Below the pieces are notes generated by a model. That model searched no databases, was not told the DNA's origin, and worked only from the letters and a program-made list of their open reading frames with translations. This document shows, one piece after another, positions 1-5,673 of a stretch of DNA of 5,695 nt (positions are counted from its first letter, which is position 1; every line of letters begins with the position of its first letter). A program made the position numbers and the translations under genes. Source of the stretch: Candidatus Phaeomarinibacter sp. (GTDB lineage Bacteria; Pseudomonadota; Alphaproteobacteria; CGMCC-115125); the NCBI GenBank assembly GCA_028279995.1, contig JANQMQ010000285.1:1-5695 (forward strand). Reading direction: 5' to 3'.

Positions 1-137
1 ACAAGACCCTGTGCGCGGCGCTGGAAATGCTCATCGGCTTCAATTCATGGCGGCGATTGCGGCAGGACCAGGGACAAAGCGCCAAGCAGGCAGAAGCCAC
101 CATTCGCTACGCGCTTAACAAGCTGGTCGGCCTCTAG
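1..137 (+). CDS. Partial CDS: C-terminal end of probable TetR/AcrR-family transcriptional regulator
   Basis: This is the last 44 codons of a gene that begins before the window; the first complete codon is at position 3 and the stop is TAG at 135-137. The peptide contains the stretches ALEMLIGFNSWRRLRQDQG and AEATIRYALNKLVGL. These resemble the end of many TetR/AcrR-type regulators, where a helix with a SFEAWxxLRxxQGLS-like turn precedes a last helix ending in a short leucine-rich tail. The DNA-binding domain lies outside the window, so the family call rests on this C-terminal pattern only. The stop codon touches the ATG of the next gene in the same frame, so the two are very likely co-transcribed and translationally coupled. 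If it is a TetR repressor, the palindrome upstream of the sulfatase gene is a candidate target (inference). Another helical protein could end in a similar way. Confidence 0.55.
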   Translation, partial: KTLCAALEMLIGFNSWRRLRQDQGQSAKQAEATIRYALNKLVGL

Positions 138-1055
138 ATGCGAAACCTCGGTGTCCTGATCAGCGCGCTGGCACTGGTCGCCTGTGACAGCGCCGATGAC
201 AGGAACAATGTCTCGGTCGCTGATGGTGGAGCAGCCGCCTCCTGCGGCCTTGCACCTGATCAGGTGGGCACGTTTGCGGAAGTGCCATCTGGTTCCTTTG
301 TCATGGGCAGGAATGCCAGGTACCCGGAGGAGAGGCTGAATGCTCGCCTGCATGTGGTTGGGTTTCAGATGCAGCTGCATGAAGTAACCAACGCTCAGTT
401 TGCGGACTTCGTGGCGTCGACAGGGTATGTGACAAGCGCTGAGAAAGACCTGGCATCGGGGCGTGCTGACGCCGGATCTGCCGTCTTCCACCAGGTGCTT
501 GATGGCAGCATGGCCAGCAATCCCTGGCATCTGGTGCCCGGCGCCACCTGGAAAACACCTGACGGTCCGGACTCCGACATCGCCGGGAAGGACCATCATC
601 CGGTCGTGCACGTCTCTCTGGAGGATGCACGAGCCTATGCGACCTGGGCCGATGCCCGCTTGCCGACAGAAGTAGAGTGGGAGTACGCAGCATCCGTCGG
701 CTTGCCCGACCCTGACGTAACGACCTCCGGCGCCTATGCCGAAGACGGAACGCCCCGCGCAAACACATGGCAGGGCGTATTCCCGTTTTTCAATCAGGAT
801 ACAGACGGCTTTGCCGGATCATCTCCCGTTGGATGCTTTGACGCTGACCGGAACGGCCTGCATGACATGATTGGCAATGTCTGGGAGCTGACAGATACGC
901 CTTATGCTGACGGCGCCCAGACAATCAAGGGCGGGTCATATCTGTGTGCGGACAATTTCTGTTTGCGCTATCGCCCTGAGGCGCGGCAGCCGCTGGAGAA
1001 AGACTTCTCCACAAATCATATTGGCTTCCGCGTCGTGCGCGACGACGCGCCCTAG
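138..1055 (+). CDS. Formylglycine-generating enzyme (FGE/SUMF1 family), predicted lipoprotein; sulfatase-activating
   Basis: 305 residues. FGE uses oxygen and copper to oxidise the Cys of a CxPxR motif in type I sulfatases to formylglycine, the catalytic residue. The FGE-sulfatase fold is visible throughout: GSFVMG at 52-57, HEVTNAQFADFV at 81-92, HPVVHVSLEDARAY at 154-167, RLPTEVEWEYAA at 174-185, GLHDMIGNVWELTD at 240-253, and GGSYLCADNFCLRYRP at 265-280 followed by NHIGFRVVRD. Cys270 and Cys275 match the catalytic pair of characterised FGEs (human Cys336/Cys341), so this is probably a true FGE rather than one of the many cysteine-less relatives. The N-terminus has a short hydrophobic stretch and a lipobox LVAC with Cys16, followed by Asp17; this supports the ATG start and predicts an exported lipoprotein. 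There is no strong Shine-Dalgarno, and the ATG directly follows the upstream TAG, which suggests coupling. A sulfatase gene lies convergently nearby and is the likely substrate. Confidence 0.92.
   Translation: MRNLGVLISALALVACDSADDRNNVSVADGGAAASCGLAPDQVGTFAEVPSGSFVMGRNARYPEERLNARLHVVGFQMQLHEVTNAQFADFVASTGYVTSAEKDLASGRADAGSAVFHQVLDGSMASNPWHLVPGATWKTPDGPDSDIAGKDHHPVVHVSLEDARAYATWADARLPTEVEWEYAASVGLPDPDVTTSGAYAEDGTPRANTWQGVFPFFNQDTDGFAGSSPVGCFDADRNGLHDMIGNVWELTDTPYADGAQTIKGGSYLCADNFCLRYRPEARQPLEKDFSTNHIGFRVVRDDAP
1052..1055. other. Interlocked convergent stop codons (shared CTAG)
   Basis: The plus-strand FGE gene ends with TAG at 1053-1055. The minus-strand membrane-protein gene ends with TAG read from 1054 to 1052. 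The two stops overlap inside the palindrome CCTAGG at 1051-1056, so the genes share four bases and no intergenic terminator is possible here. This is read directly from the sequence. Confidence 0.9.
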
Positions 1056-1504
1056 GTCTCTGTCCTGCTTTGCCGCAGCGCCAGGGCGGCGAACACCGCA
1101 AGCAGCACGACCATCACAAGCGTTGCATAGGCTTCCGGCGGATGATTGGCTGGGGCCGCGCTGTCAATGGCTCCGCTTTTTGGCCACCACATGTTGAGGG
1201 CGTGAATGCACCGCTCGATCAGCAAGAGCACCAGGGCAAGCGGTACAAGACTGCGGTATCGCACGGCAATGACCAGGAGCATCAGTCCCCACACAAGTTG
1301 TGTCGTCCCAGCCCAGGCGAACAGTCGGATGATGGTCGGGCCGTCCTTGCTGAGATCAAGACCGGCGATCACACCAGCCCCGCCATCAGGCAGCAGGATG
1401 TGAACCAGCCCCGGCCCGACGGTCAGGAGGGACACAAGCCCCAGAAAGGCCGCCGCGACTGAGGGGCCGCGATAGGCGTCATTGGTCGAGGGTGGAAACA
1501 GCAT
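1052..1504 (-). CDS. Small four-helix integral membrane protein, function unknown
   Basis: 150 residues if the ATG at 1504-1502 is used. An in-frame TTG at 1543 would add 13 residues but lies inside the sulfatase coding sequence. I prefer the ATG because it lies one base after the sulfatase TGA, a typical coupled arrangement; there is no clear Shine-Dalgarno of its own. Four hydrophobic segments are visible at about 15-38, 58-81, 84-104 and 124-143. Between the first two is a conserved-looking loop, PDGGAGVIAGLDLSKDGPTI (39-58). A charged patch RYR (82-84) and a Glu-Arg pair (97-98) border or lie in helix 3, and the segment after helix 3 is rich in Trp, Pro and His. I do not recognise a catalytic motif; it resembles small uncharacterised DUF4345-like membrane proteins in general layout only. 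Position behind the sulfatase suggests an operon and a possible envelope or transport role linked to the sulfated substrate or product, but this is inference from context. Confidence 0.75.
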   Translation of the reverse strand: MLFPPSTNDAYRGPSVAAAFLGLVSLLTVGPGLVHILLPDGGAGVIAGLDLSKDGPTIIRLFAWAGTTQLVWGLMLLVIAVRYRSLVPLALVLLLIERCIHALNMWWPKSGAIDSAAPANHPPEAYATLVMVVLLAVFAALALRQSRTET

Positions 1505-1505
1505 G

Positions 1506-3164
1506 TCAGTTCGGCCAGAAGATAATTTCGTCACCCTCTTCAACGCGCTCGGCCCGCGTCTTGTCGACGGCTACCGGAAATTCCGCCTGATGCGCATAGA
1601 GTGGTGGGCGCGACGCGGCAGTGTGTGCGTCCAGCAAGGCCGTCAGCTCGCTGAGGACGTCCGGCTTGCTGTCCGCCAGATTGGTTTGCTCGGTCGGATC
1701 ATTGCCGAGGTCAAACAGCCACGCTTTCTGGGGGCGCTCAGACAATTGCAGCTTCCAGTCGCCCTTGCGGACAACACGGTAGTGGCCGCTGGTCCAGAAG
1801 ATGGCCTCATGGGGGTCTTCCGTCGTCGCGCCTGTTGCCAGCGGCAGCAGGTTCTTGCCGTCAATCTCGATTGAACTCGGGATGGTGCCCTCGCCTGCTG
1901 CGACCAGCGTCGGCATTACGTCGATATGGGCAACAGGGGACGGAATGTCTGTACCGGCAGGAATACGGTCCGGCCAGCGCATCATCAGCGGCACGCGTAT
2001 GCCACCTTCAAACAGGGTGATCTTCCAGCCGCGATACGGCGCATTGACGTCCGGGATACCGATATAGCCGGCGCCGCCATTGTCGCTGGAAAAGACGATG
2101 ATCGTATTGTCCGCGATCCCCTCTTCTTCCAGTGTCTGGACGATGTCACCGACGCTGCGATCGACGGCCCGCATCATGGCGGCATAGACGCGGGCGCGGT
2201 GCGGCTGGATATCGCCGACCGCCTCATAGTCTTCTCTGGTTGCCTGAAGAGGTGTGTGAATGCCCCAGTGCGCCAGATAGAGGAAGAACGGATTGTCCTT
2301 GTTAGCGCGGATGACTTTCTGCGCTTCATGCGTCCAGTAGTCGGTGAGGTAACCACCCGGCTCGAACCACTCCCCGCCATTGTAGCTTGCCGCATACTGC
2401 ATGCGCGCCCAAAGGAATTTGTCGATGGGGTCAAAGTCGAGCTTGGCATTGACCACGTTGGGGTCGTCTTCCGGCAGGAAGAGACCGCTGGCCATCAGCA
2501 GGCTCTCGTCAAACCCCTGGGATGTCGGGTTGAATTCCTCGCCACGGCCCAGGTGCCACTTGCCGATATGAACCGTGTGATATCCCGCCTCCTGCAACAC
2601 CTCTGCGACGGTCAGTTCGGAACCAGGCAGACCCTTGTCTTCGTAGTCAAGTTCCACCTCGCCTGATCTGTCCGGCACATAGGCGTTCGGCAGGCCGCTA
2701 TCCATGCTGGATGCCACCGTCTGAACAATCCGGGCCATGCCGTTGGGCGTCGGTGTGAACTCAAAACCGGTGCGTGAGGGGTAGCGGCCGGTCATCAGCA
2801 TGGCGCGCGACGGCGCACAGGTGCCGGTGCCGGAATAGGCTTGCGTGAAATTCGCACCCTCAGCGGCCAGCCGGTCAATATGCGGTGTCTTGAAGGCACC
2901 ACCGTCCATGCCGCCGCCATAGGTGGAGATGTCGTTGATGCCCAGATCATCCGCCAGAATGAAGATGATGTTCGGTGCGCCCGGGGCGGCTTTGCCTGCC
3001 CGCGCTGGATCTCCGGTCTTCCAGGCAATTTCCTGATTCGGACCGACCTCGGACTTACCCGTAGTTGAGGCCATGAAGAGGATGATGTCGACGCGCATGA
3101 TCCATGCCATCGCCCCGAGCACGGCAATGGCTGCGACCACCCCAAGGACTATTTTCCTGACCAC
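1506..3164 (-). CDS. Type I sulfatase (arylsulfatase A-like, formylglycine-dependent), membrane-anchored or exported
   Basis: 552 residues; hydrolyses a sulfate ester in the periplasm or at the membrane surface, substrate unknown. Family motifs are complete. NIIFILADDLG (65-75) gives metal ligands Asp72 and Asp73. CAPSR at 116-120 is the CxPxR signature whose Cys116 becomes formylglycine. GKWHLG (201-206) gives Lys202 and His204, and HTP gives His303. SSDNGG (359-364) gives Asp361 and Asn362, and GWKITLFEGGIRVP (379-392) gives Lys381. The C-terminal domain has the usual VRKGDWKL and DLGNDPTEQTNLA signatures (465-497). Residues 1-22 (MVRKIV then a hydrophobic run) form an uncleaved anchor or signal peptide with no lipobox. 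The start is GTG, supported by AAGGGG eight bases upstream and by the positive-inside N-terminus. About 80 residues separate CAPSR from GKWHLG, against about 50 in human arylsulfatase A, so an insertion of roughly 30 residues may shape the substrate pocket. The partner FGE is encoded convergently downstream. Confidence 0.95.
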   Translation of the reverse strand: MVRKIVLGVVAAIAVLGAMAWIMRVDIILFMASTTGKSEVGPNQEIAWKTGDPARAGKAAPGAPNIIFILADDLGINDISTYGGGMDGGAFKTPHIDRLAAEGANFTQAYSGTGTCAPSRAMLMTGRYPSRTGFEFTPTPNGMARIVQTVASSMDSGLPNAYVPDRSGEVELDYEDKGLPGSELTVAEVLQEAGYHTVHIGKWHLGRGEEFNPTSQGFDESLLMASGLFLPEDDPNVVNAKLDFDPIDKFLWARMQYAASYNGGEWFEPGGYLTDYWTHEAQKVIRANKDNPFFLYLAHWGIHTPLQATREDYEAVGDIQPHRARVYAAMMRAVDRSVGDIVQTLEEEGIADNTIIVFSSDNGGAGYIGIPDVNAPYRGWKITLFEGGIRVPLMMRWPDRIPAGTDIPSPVAHIDVMPTLVAAGEGTIPSSIEIDGKNLLPLATGATTEDPHEAIFWTSGHYRVVRKGDWKLQLSERPQKAWLFDLGNDPTEQTNLADSKPDVLSELTALLDAHTAASRPPLYAHQAEFPVAVDKTRAERVEEGDEIIFWPN

Positions 3165-3172
3165 GATCCCAA

Positions 3173-3178
3173 CCCCTT
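3173..3178 (-). promoter_or_regulatory. Ribosome binding site of the sulfatase gene
   Basis: AAGGGG on the minus strand lies eight bases before the GTG at 3164-3162. It decides the GTG as start, since no ATG with a comparable site precedes the hydrophobic N-terminus. Confidence 0.65.
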
Positions 3179-3184
3179 ATTTAA

Positions 3185-3201
3185 TGGCATTTATTATGCC
3201 A
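3185..3201. promoter_or_regulatory. Operator-like perfect palindrome TGGCAT-N5-ATGCCA
   Basis: Six-base arms TGGCAT (3185-3190) and ATGCCA (3196-3201) flank the spacer TTATT. The outermost base overlaps the predicted -10 of the sulfatase promoter and the rest covers the predicted transcription start, a classic repressor position. The 17-base size suits TetR, GntR or LacI-type dimers. A TetR-like gene end lies at the left edge of the window, and that protein is a candidate binder by context only. Confidence 0.5.
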
Positions 3202-3229
3202 ATACATTCCGAGAGGCCGGACTTGTCAA
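3201..3229 (-). promoter_or_regulatory. Predicted sigma70-type promoter of the sulfatase operon
   Basis: On the minus strand a perfect TTGACA (3229-3224) is followed by a 17-base spacer and TGTATT (3206-3201, four of six matches to TATAAT). Transcription would begin about 3195, giving a short leader of about 30 bases that includes the AAGGGG site before the GTG. Spacing and the -35 match are good, the -10 is moderate. Confidence 0.55.
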
Positions 3230-3243
3230 GGTTGATGTGCCGT

Positions 3244-3258
3244 GCATGGGAGCCATGC
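3244..3258. repeat. Short inverted repeat GCATGG-GAG-CCATGC
   Basis: Perfect six-base arms with a three-base centre, 15 bases upstream of the sulfatase -35 on the minus strand and within the region upstream of the helicase. It has no T-run after it on either strand, so it is not a typical intrinsic terminator. It could be a regulator site or a small hairpin. Confidence 0.4.
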
Positions 3259-3331
3259 CTTGTAATTGTCCGCTTTAGCTGTCATGTGACGGGCCTTGTC
3301 GCCTTCCAAGTGATTTGGAACGCGACATTGG

Positions 3332-3343
3332 CGTTCGCGAACG
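3332..3343. repeat. Perfect 12-base palindrome CGTTCGCGAACG
   Basis: A fully symmetric 12-mer with no spacer in the divergent region. It may bind a dimeric regulator of the helicase gene or be chance in GC-rich DNA. It does not match the alphaproteobacterial LexA direct repeat (GTTC-N7-GTTC). Confidence 0.35.
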
Positions 3344-3351
3344 GTGCGGGC

Positions 3352-3478
3352 CGGACACTCAGATGTCCGCCGGGTGCCCAAGATGAGGGTCAAACAGACG
3401 ACCTCATAAAGCCTTCTGCGTAGCTGGAAGGCCCCCGCGATACGACCTCGTGCCATGACGCTATTCCGGATCATCCGG
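3352..3478 (+). promoter_or_regulatory. Possible structured 5' leader of the DEAD-box helicase mRNA
   Basis: Four consecutive inverted repeats lie in order before the GTG at 3513. They are CGGACA/TGTCCG (3352-3357 with 3364-3369, loop 6), ATGAGG/CCTCAT (3383-3388 with 3402-3407), GCCTTC/GAAGGC (3411-3416 with 3427-3432, loop 10) and CCGGA/TCCGG (3466-3470 with 3474-3478, loop 3). If the transcript starts upstream of 3352, these would form a chain of hairpins. Long structured leaders with autoregulation are known for some bacterial DEAD-box helicases (for example E. coli deaD/csdA). No known riboswitch class is recognised, and the transcription start is unknown. Confidence 0.35.
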
Positions 3479-3512
3479 CTGGCTGCAGGCACTCATTTTT
3501 GAAAGTACCTAA

Positions 3513-4844
3513 GTGACAGAATTTACATCGCTCGGCCTTGCCGAGCCGATCCTCCGCGCGATTTCCGACGAAGGCTATACGACCCCTACCCCCATTCAGG
3601 CCAAAGTCATTCCCGCAATGCTGGCCGGCTCCGACATTCTGGGCATCGCGCAGACCGGAACCGGCAAGACCGCTGCATTCACGCTGCCGATCCTGCATGC
3701 CCTGTGTGACGACCCGATGCCGGCCAAGCAGCGCACCTGCAAGGCGCTGATCCTTGCCCCGACACGGGAGCTCGCCGCACAGATTGGCGACAACATCCGC
3801 GCCTATGGCAAGCACTCCCGCCCGTCGGTCGCGGTTATTGTTGGTGGCGCGAAGATTCCACCGCAGATCAAGGCGCTGGCCAAAGGCGTCGACATCGTTG
3901 TCGCAACGCCGGGTCGCCTGCTGGACCATGTGGCGTCCAAGACCTTCCGTCTTGATACGACAACGAAAGTCGTGCTCGATGAAGCCGACCAGATGTTCGA
4001 TCTCGGCTTCATGCCGCAGATCAAGAAGATCATGAAACACCTGCCCAAGAAGCGGCAGACCATGTTGCTGTCCGCCACAATGCCCAAGCAGGTGCGAGCG
4101 CTGGCGCAGGAGTTTCTGCACAAGCCCATCGAAGTGACGGTGACGCCGAACTCAAAGCCGATTGATCGCATCGACCAGAAAGTCGTGATGATCCCGTCAG
4201 CACAAAAGCGGACGGCACTCGTCGACTATCTGGCGACACCGGATATGGAACGGGCTGTCGTCTTCACCCGCACGAAGCGCGGCGCGGACAAGGTGTGCAA
4301 GCATCTTGAGATGTACGGTTTTGCGGCGGCTGCCATCCACGGCAACAAGAGCCAGAACCAGCGCGTGCGTAGTCTTGATGCTTTCCGCAAGGGCAAGGTG
4401 AATGTGCTGGTGGCAACTGACATCGCCGCACGCGGCATTGACGTCGACGACGTCTCCCATGTTGTGAACTACGAACTGCCTCAGGTGGCTGAAGCCTATG
4501 TGCACCGCGTGGGCAGGACGGCACGTGCCGGCAAGAGCGGACAGGCAATTGCCTTCTGCGATGGTGCCGAGCGCGGCCTGCTGCGTGACATTGAACGGCT
4601 CATCAAGCGCAAAATTGATGTGTCGGACCGCCCTGCGGACAGTGGACGCCAGCTGGTGCCAGAAGAAGAACGCCAGGTTCTGCAGTCTCCGGAGCCTGCG
4701 CAGCGCAAGCCCCGTCGCCGCAAGCCAGCCCAAAACAGGAATGGCGACAAGCGCAATTCAGGCGGCAACAAGAAAGGCTCCGGCCGTCCGCCGCAGCGCA
4801 ATCGCCGTCGCGGCAAGCCGTCCGCCAAGGCAAAGGCCGCCTAG
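3513..4844 (+). CDS. DEAD-box ATP-dependent RNA helicase, RhlE-like
   Basis: 443 residues. An ATP-driven RNA unwinding enzyme, expected in the cytoplasm in ribosome assembly, mRNA decay or cold adaptation. All core motifs are present in order: an N-terminal aromatic Phe4 and Q motif with PTPIQ (Gln29), motif I AQTGTGKT (46-53), Ia PTRELA (83-88), GG (111-112), Ib TPGR (132-135), II DEAD (156-159), III SAT (187-189), IV VVFTRT (249-254), V ATDIAARGID (301-310) and VI HRVGRTAR (331-338). After about residue 370 comes a low-complexity tail rich in Arg, Lys, Pro, Gln and Asn that should bind RNA nonspecifically. There is no DbpA/CsdA-type RNA-binding domain, so the size and layout fit RhlE best. 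The start is GTG with only a weak purine-rich site (GAAAG, seven bases upstream), but MTEFTSLGL matches the usual first residues of the family. It is transcribed away from the sulfatase and converges on the next gene with 12 bases between stops. Confidence 0.96.
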   Translation: MTEFTSLGLAEPILRAISDEGYTTPTPIQAKVIPAMLAGSDILGIAQTGTGKTAAFTLPILHALCDDPMPAKQRTCKALILAPTRELAAQIGDNIRAYGKHSRPSVAVIVGGAKIPPQIKALAKGVDIVVATPGRLLDHVASKTFRLDTTTKVVLDEADQMFDLGFMPQIKKIMKHLPKKRQTMLLSATMPKQVRALAQEFLHKPIEVTVTPNSKPIDRIDQKVVMIPSAQKRTALVDYLATPDMERAVVFTRTKRGADKVCKHLEMYGFAAAAIHGNKSQNQRVRSLDAFRKGKVNVLVATDIAARGIDVDDVSHVVNYELPQVAEAYVHRVGRTARAGKSGQAIAFCDGAERGLLRDIERLIKRKIDVSDRPADSGRQLVPEEERQVLQSPEPAQRKPRRRKPAQNRNGDKRNSGGNKKGSGRPPQRNRRRGKPSAKAKAA

Positions 4845-4856
4845 GCCCCTTGCTTC

Positions 4857-5660
4857 CTAAGCTGCAACAACGCGCCGTCGGGTCCCAGGAGCCGGCGGCG
4901 TTTCTGCTTGTCCGGCAAAGCACTGTGCGATGGCCATCCATTTTGTTGCGACGTCGCCGGTGGTCTTGATGCTGGTGTCGGCGATGTTGCGCACCTGCGT
5001 GACGACCTGACAGAACTCTGTGGCCGTACCTTCCACCATGTTGTCCGGGTTCGGCTCATTGAACTCGAGCACTTCGCCCGACGGTAGCGTCAGCTTCACA
5101 TAGGGGACGTCTTCCGGCACCGGCAGCTTGTTGACCATGTGCGTCCAGCCGAAGGTGTTCACACCCAGCACCGCGATGTTCTTGATGCGGTCTTCGTTCT
5201 GCCGCTCAACACCCAGCGTGTCATAGACCTCCTGCCCATGGGCCCAGGTCTCCATGAGACGAGCCGTGATGCTTGATCGCGCGCTCATGCTCGGTCCCGC
5301 CCACACCACGCGTTTCTTCGGGTCGGCGCCGAGAAACCGGTCTGCCATACCAGGATAGAAGTCGTGCCAGCGCTCAACGATTTCGCGGCCACTGACGCCC
5401 TCAAGTTCCTTGTTCTCAAAGTCCCGCAGGCCACCGCCGGCCACCGAGGCGCCGACACGCTCAAAGAAAGCGTTGAACGCGGCTTCGTCATTTAGGGACA
5501 TGTCTGCGGCATCGTTCCAGATATGCAGATGGCCGATCACGTCCCGGATCGTCCATCCCTTGAACTGGGTCGGCTCGAGCAGACGCTCTTCCCGCAGGTC
5601 CTTGATGAGGGCATAGAGGGCATCGCTCTCAGCCTTGAAGTCATTGGGTTGATCGAACAT
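4857..5660 (-). CDS. TIGR03084-like putative metal-binding protein (maleylpyruvate isomerase N-terminal / DinB superfamily)
   Basis: 267 residues, probably cytoplasmic, with no signal peptide. The N-terminal half looks like the four-helix MDMPI_N/DinB fold. It contains GWTIRDVIGHLHIWNDAA (35-52), where His44 is the expected first metal ligand, and ARLMETWAHGQEVYDTLG (133-150), where Glu137 and His141 form the ExxxH pair. Together these give the His-Glu-His triad described for mycothiol-dependent maleylpyruvate isomerase. The C-terminal part (about 170-250) is a smaller alpha/beta domain of the type seen in TIGR03084 proteins. The reaction is unknown; the family is often tied to thiol-dependent chemistry, but a proteobacterium would not be expected to make mycothiol. 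The ATG at 5660-5658 is supported by a strong AGAGGA site seven bases upstream. It ends 12 bases from the convergent helicase gene, with no clear terminator between them. The family assignment is from motif memory, not a search. Confidence 0.8.
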   Translation of the reverse strand: MFDQPNDFKAESDALYALIKDLREERLLEPTQFKGWTIRDVIGHLHIWNDAADMSLNDEAAFNAFFERVGASVAGGGLRDFENKELEGVSGREIVERWHDFYPGMADRFLGADPKKRVVWAGPSMSARSSITARLMETWAHGQEVYDTLGVERQNEDRIKNIAVLGVNTFGWTHMVNKLPVPEDVPYVKLTLPSGEVLEFNEPNPDNMVEGTATEFCQVVTQVRNIADTSIKTTGDVATKWMAIAQCFAGQAETPPAPGTRRRVVAA

Positions 5661-5667
5661 CGGTGTT

Positions 5668-5673
5668 TCCTCT
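5668..5673 (-). promoter_or_regulatory. Ribosome binding site of the TIGR03084-like gene
   Basis: AGAGGA on the minus strand, seven bases before the ATG at 5660. It is the strongest Shine-Dalgarno in the window. The promoter, if close, lies beyond 5695. Confidence 0.75.

Larger units (their letters stand above)
3165..3512. other. Divergent intergenic region between sulfatase and helicase genes
   Basis: 348 bases without a convincing gene. The left third holds the sulfatase ribosome site, promoter and palindrome. The rest is the presumed leader and promoter of the helicase gene. I could not find a convincing -35/-10 pair on the plus strand. Short inverted repeats are frequent: 3244-3258, 3332-3343, 3352-3369, 3383-3407, 3411-3432 and 3466-3478. 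Open frames here (for example minus 3492-3226) lack family motifs, rest on weak starts and cover the sulfatase -35, so I do not call them. Confidence 0.6.

Noticed and set aside
1072..1096. GC-rich inverted repeat just after the FGE stop as a terminator
   Set aside because: The stem is about five base pairs, lies in the membrane-protein coding sequence and has no T-run.
1926..2666. Long plus-strand open frame of 246 codons inside the sulfatase gene
   Set aside because: It is antisense to a clearly conserved sulfatase, shows no family motifs, and is explained by GC-rich third-position bias.
3332..3343. LexA box
   Set aside because: The palindrome lacks the GTTC-N7-GTTC direct repeat of alphaproteobacterial LexA and does not fit the Gram-positive CGAAC-N4-GTTCG form.
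3073..3423. Plus-strand frame of 116 codons overlapping the start of the sulfatase gene
   Set aside because: It crosses the sulfatase N-terminus and its promoter, and the translation looks like antisense of a signal segment.
3226..3492. Minus-strand frame of 88 codons in the divergent intergenic region
   Set aside because: Weak GTG start without a good ribosome site, no motifs, and it runs through the sulfatase -35 element.
3471..4121. Minus-strand open frame of 216 codons antisense to the helicase, with another at 4197-4733
   Set aside because: Both mirror the DEAD-box coding sequence and have low-complexity Cys/His/Arg-rich translations with no recognisable domain.
4836..4860. Possible terminator between the convergent helicase and TIGR03084-like genes
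   Set aside because: Only GGCC-type short symmetry is present and no T-run follows on either strand.
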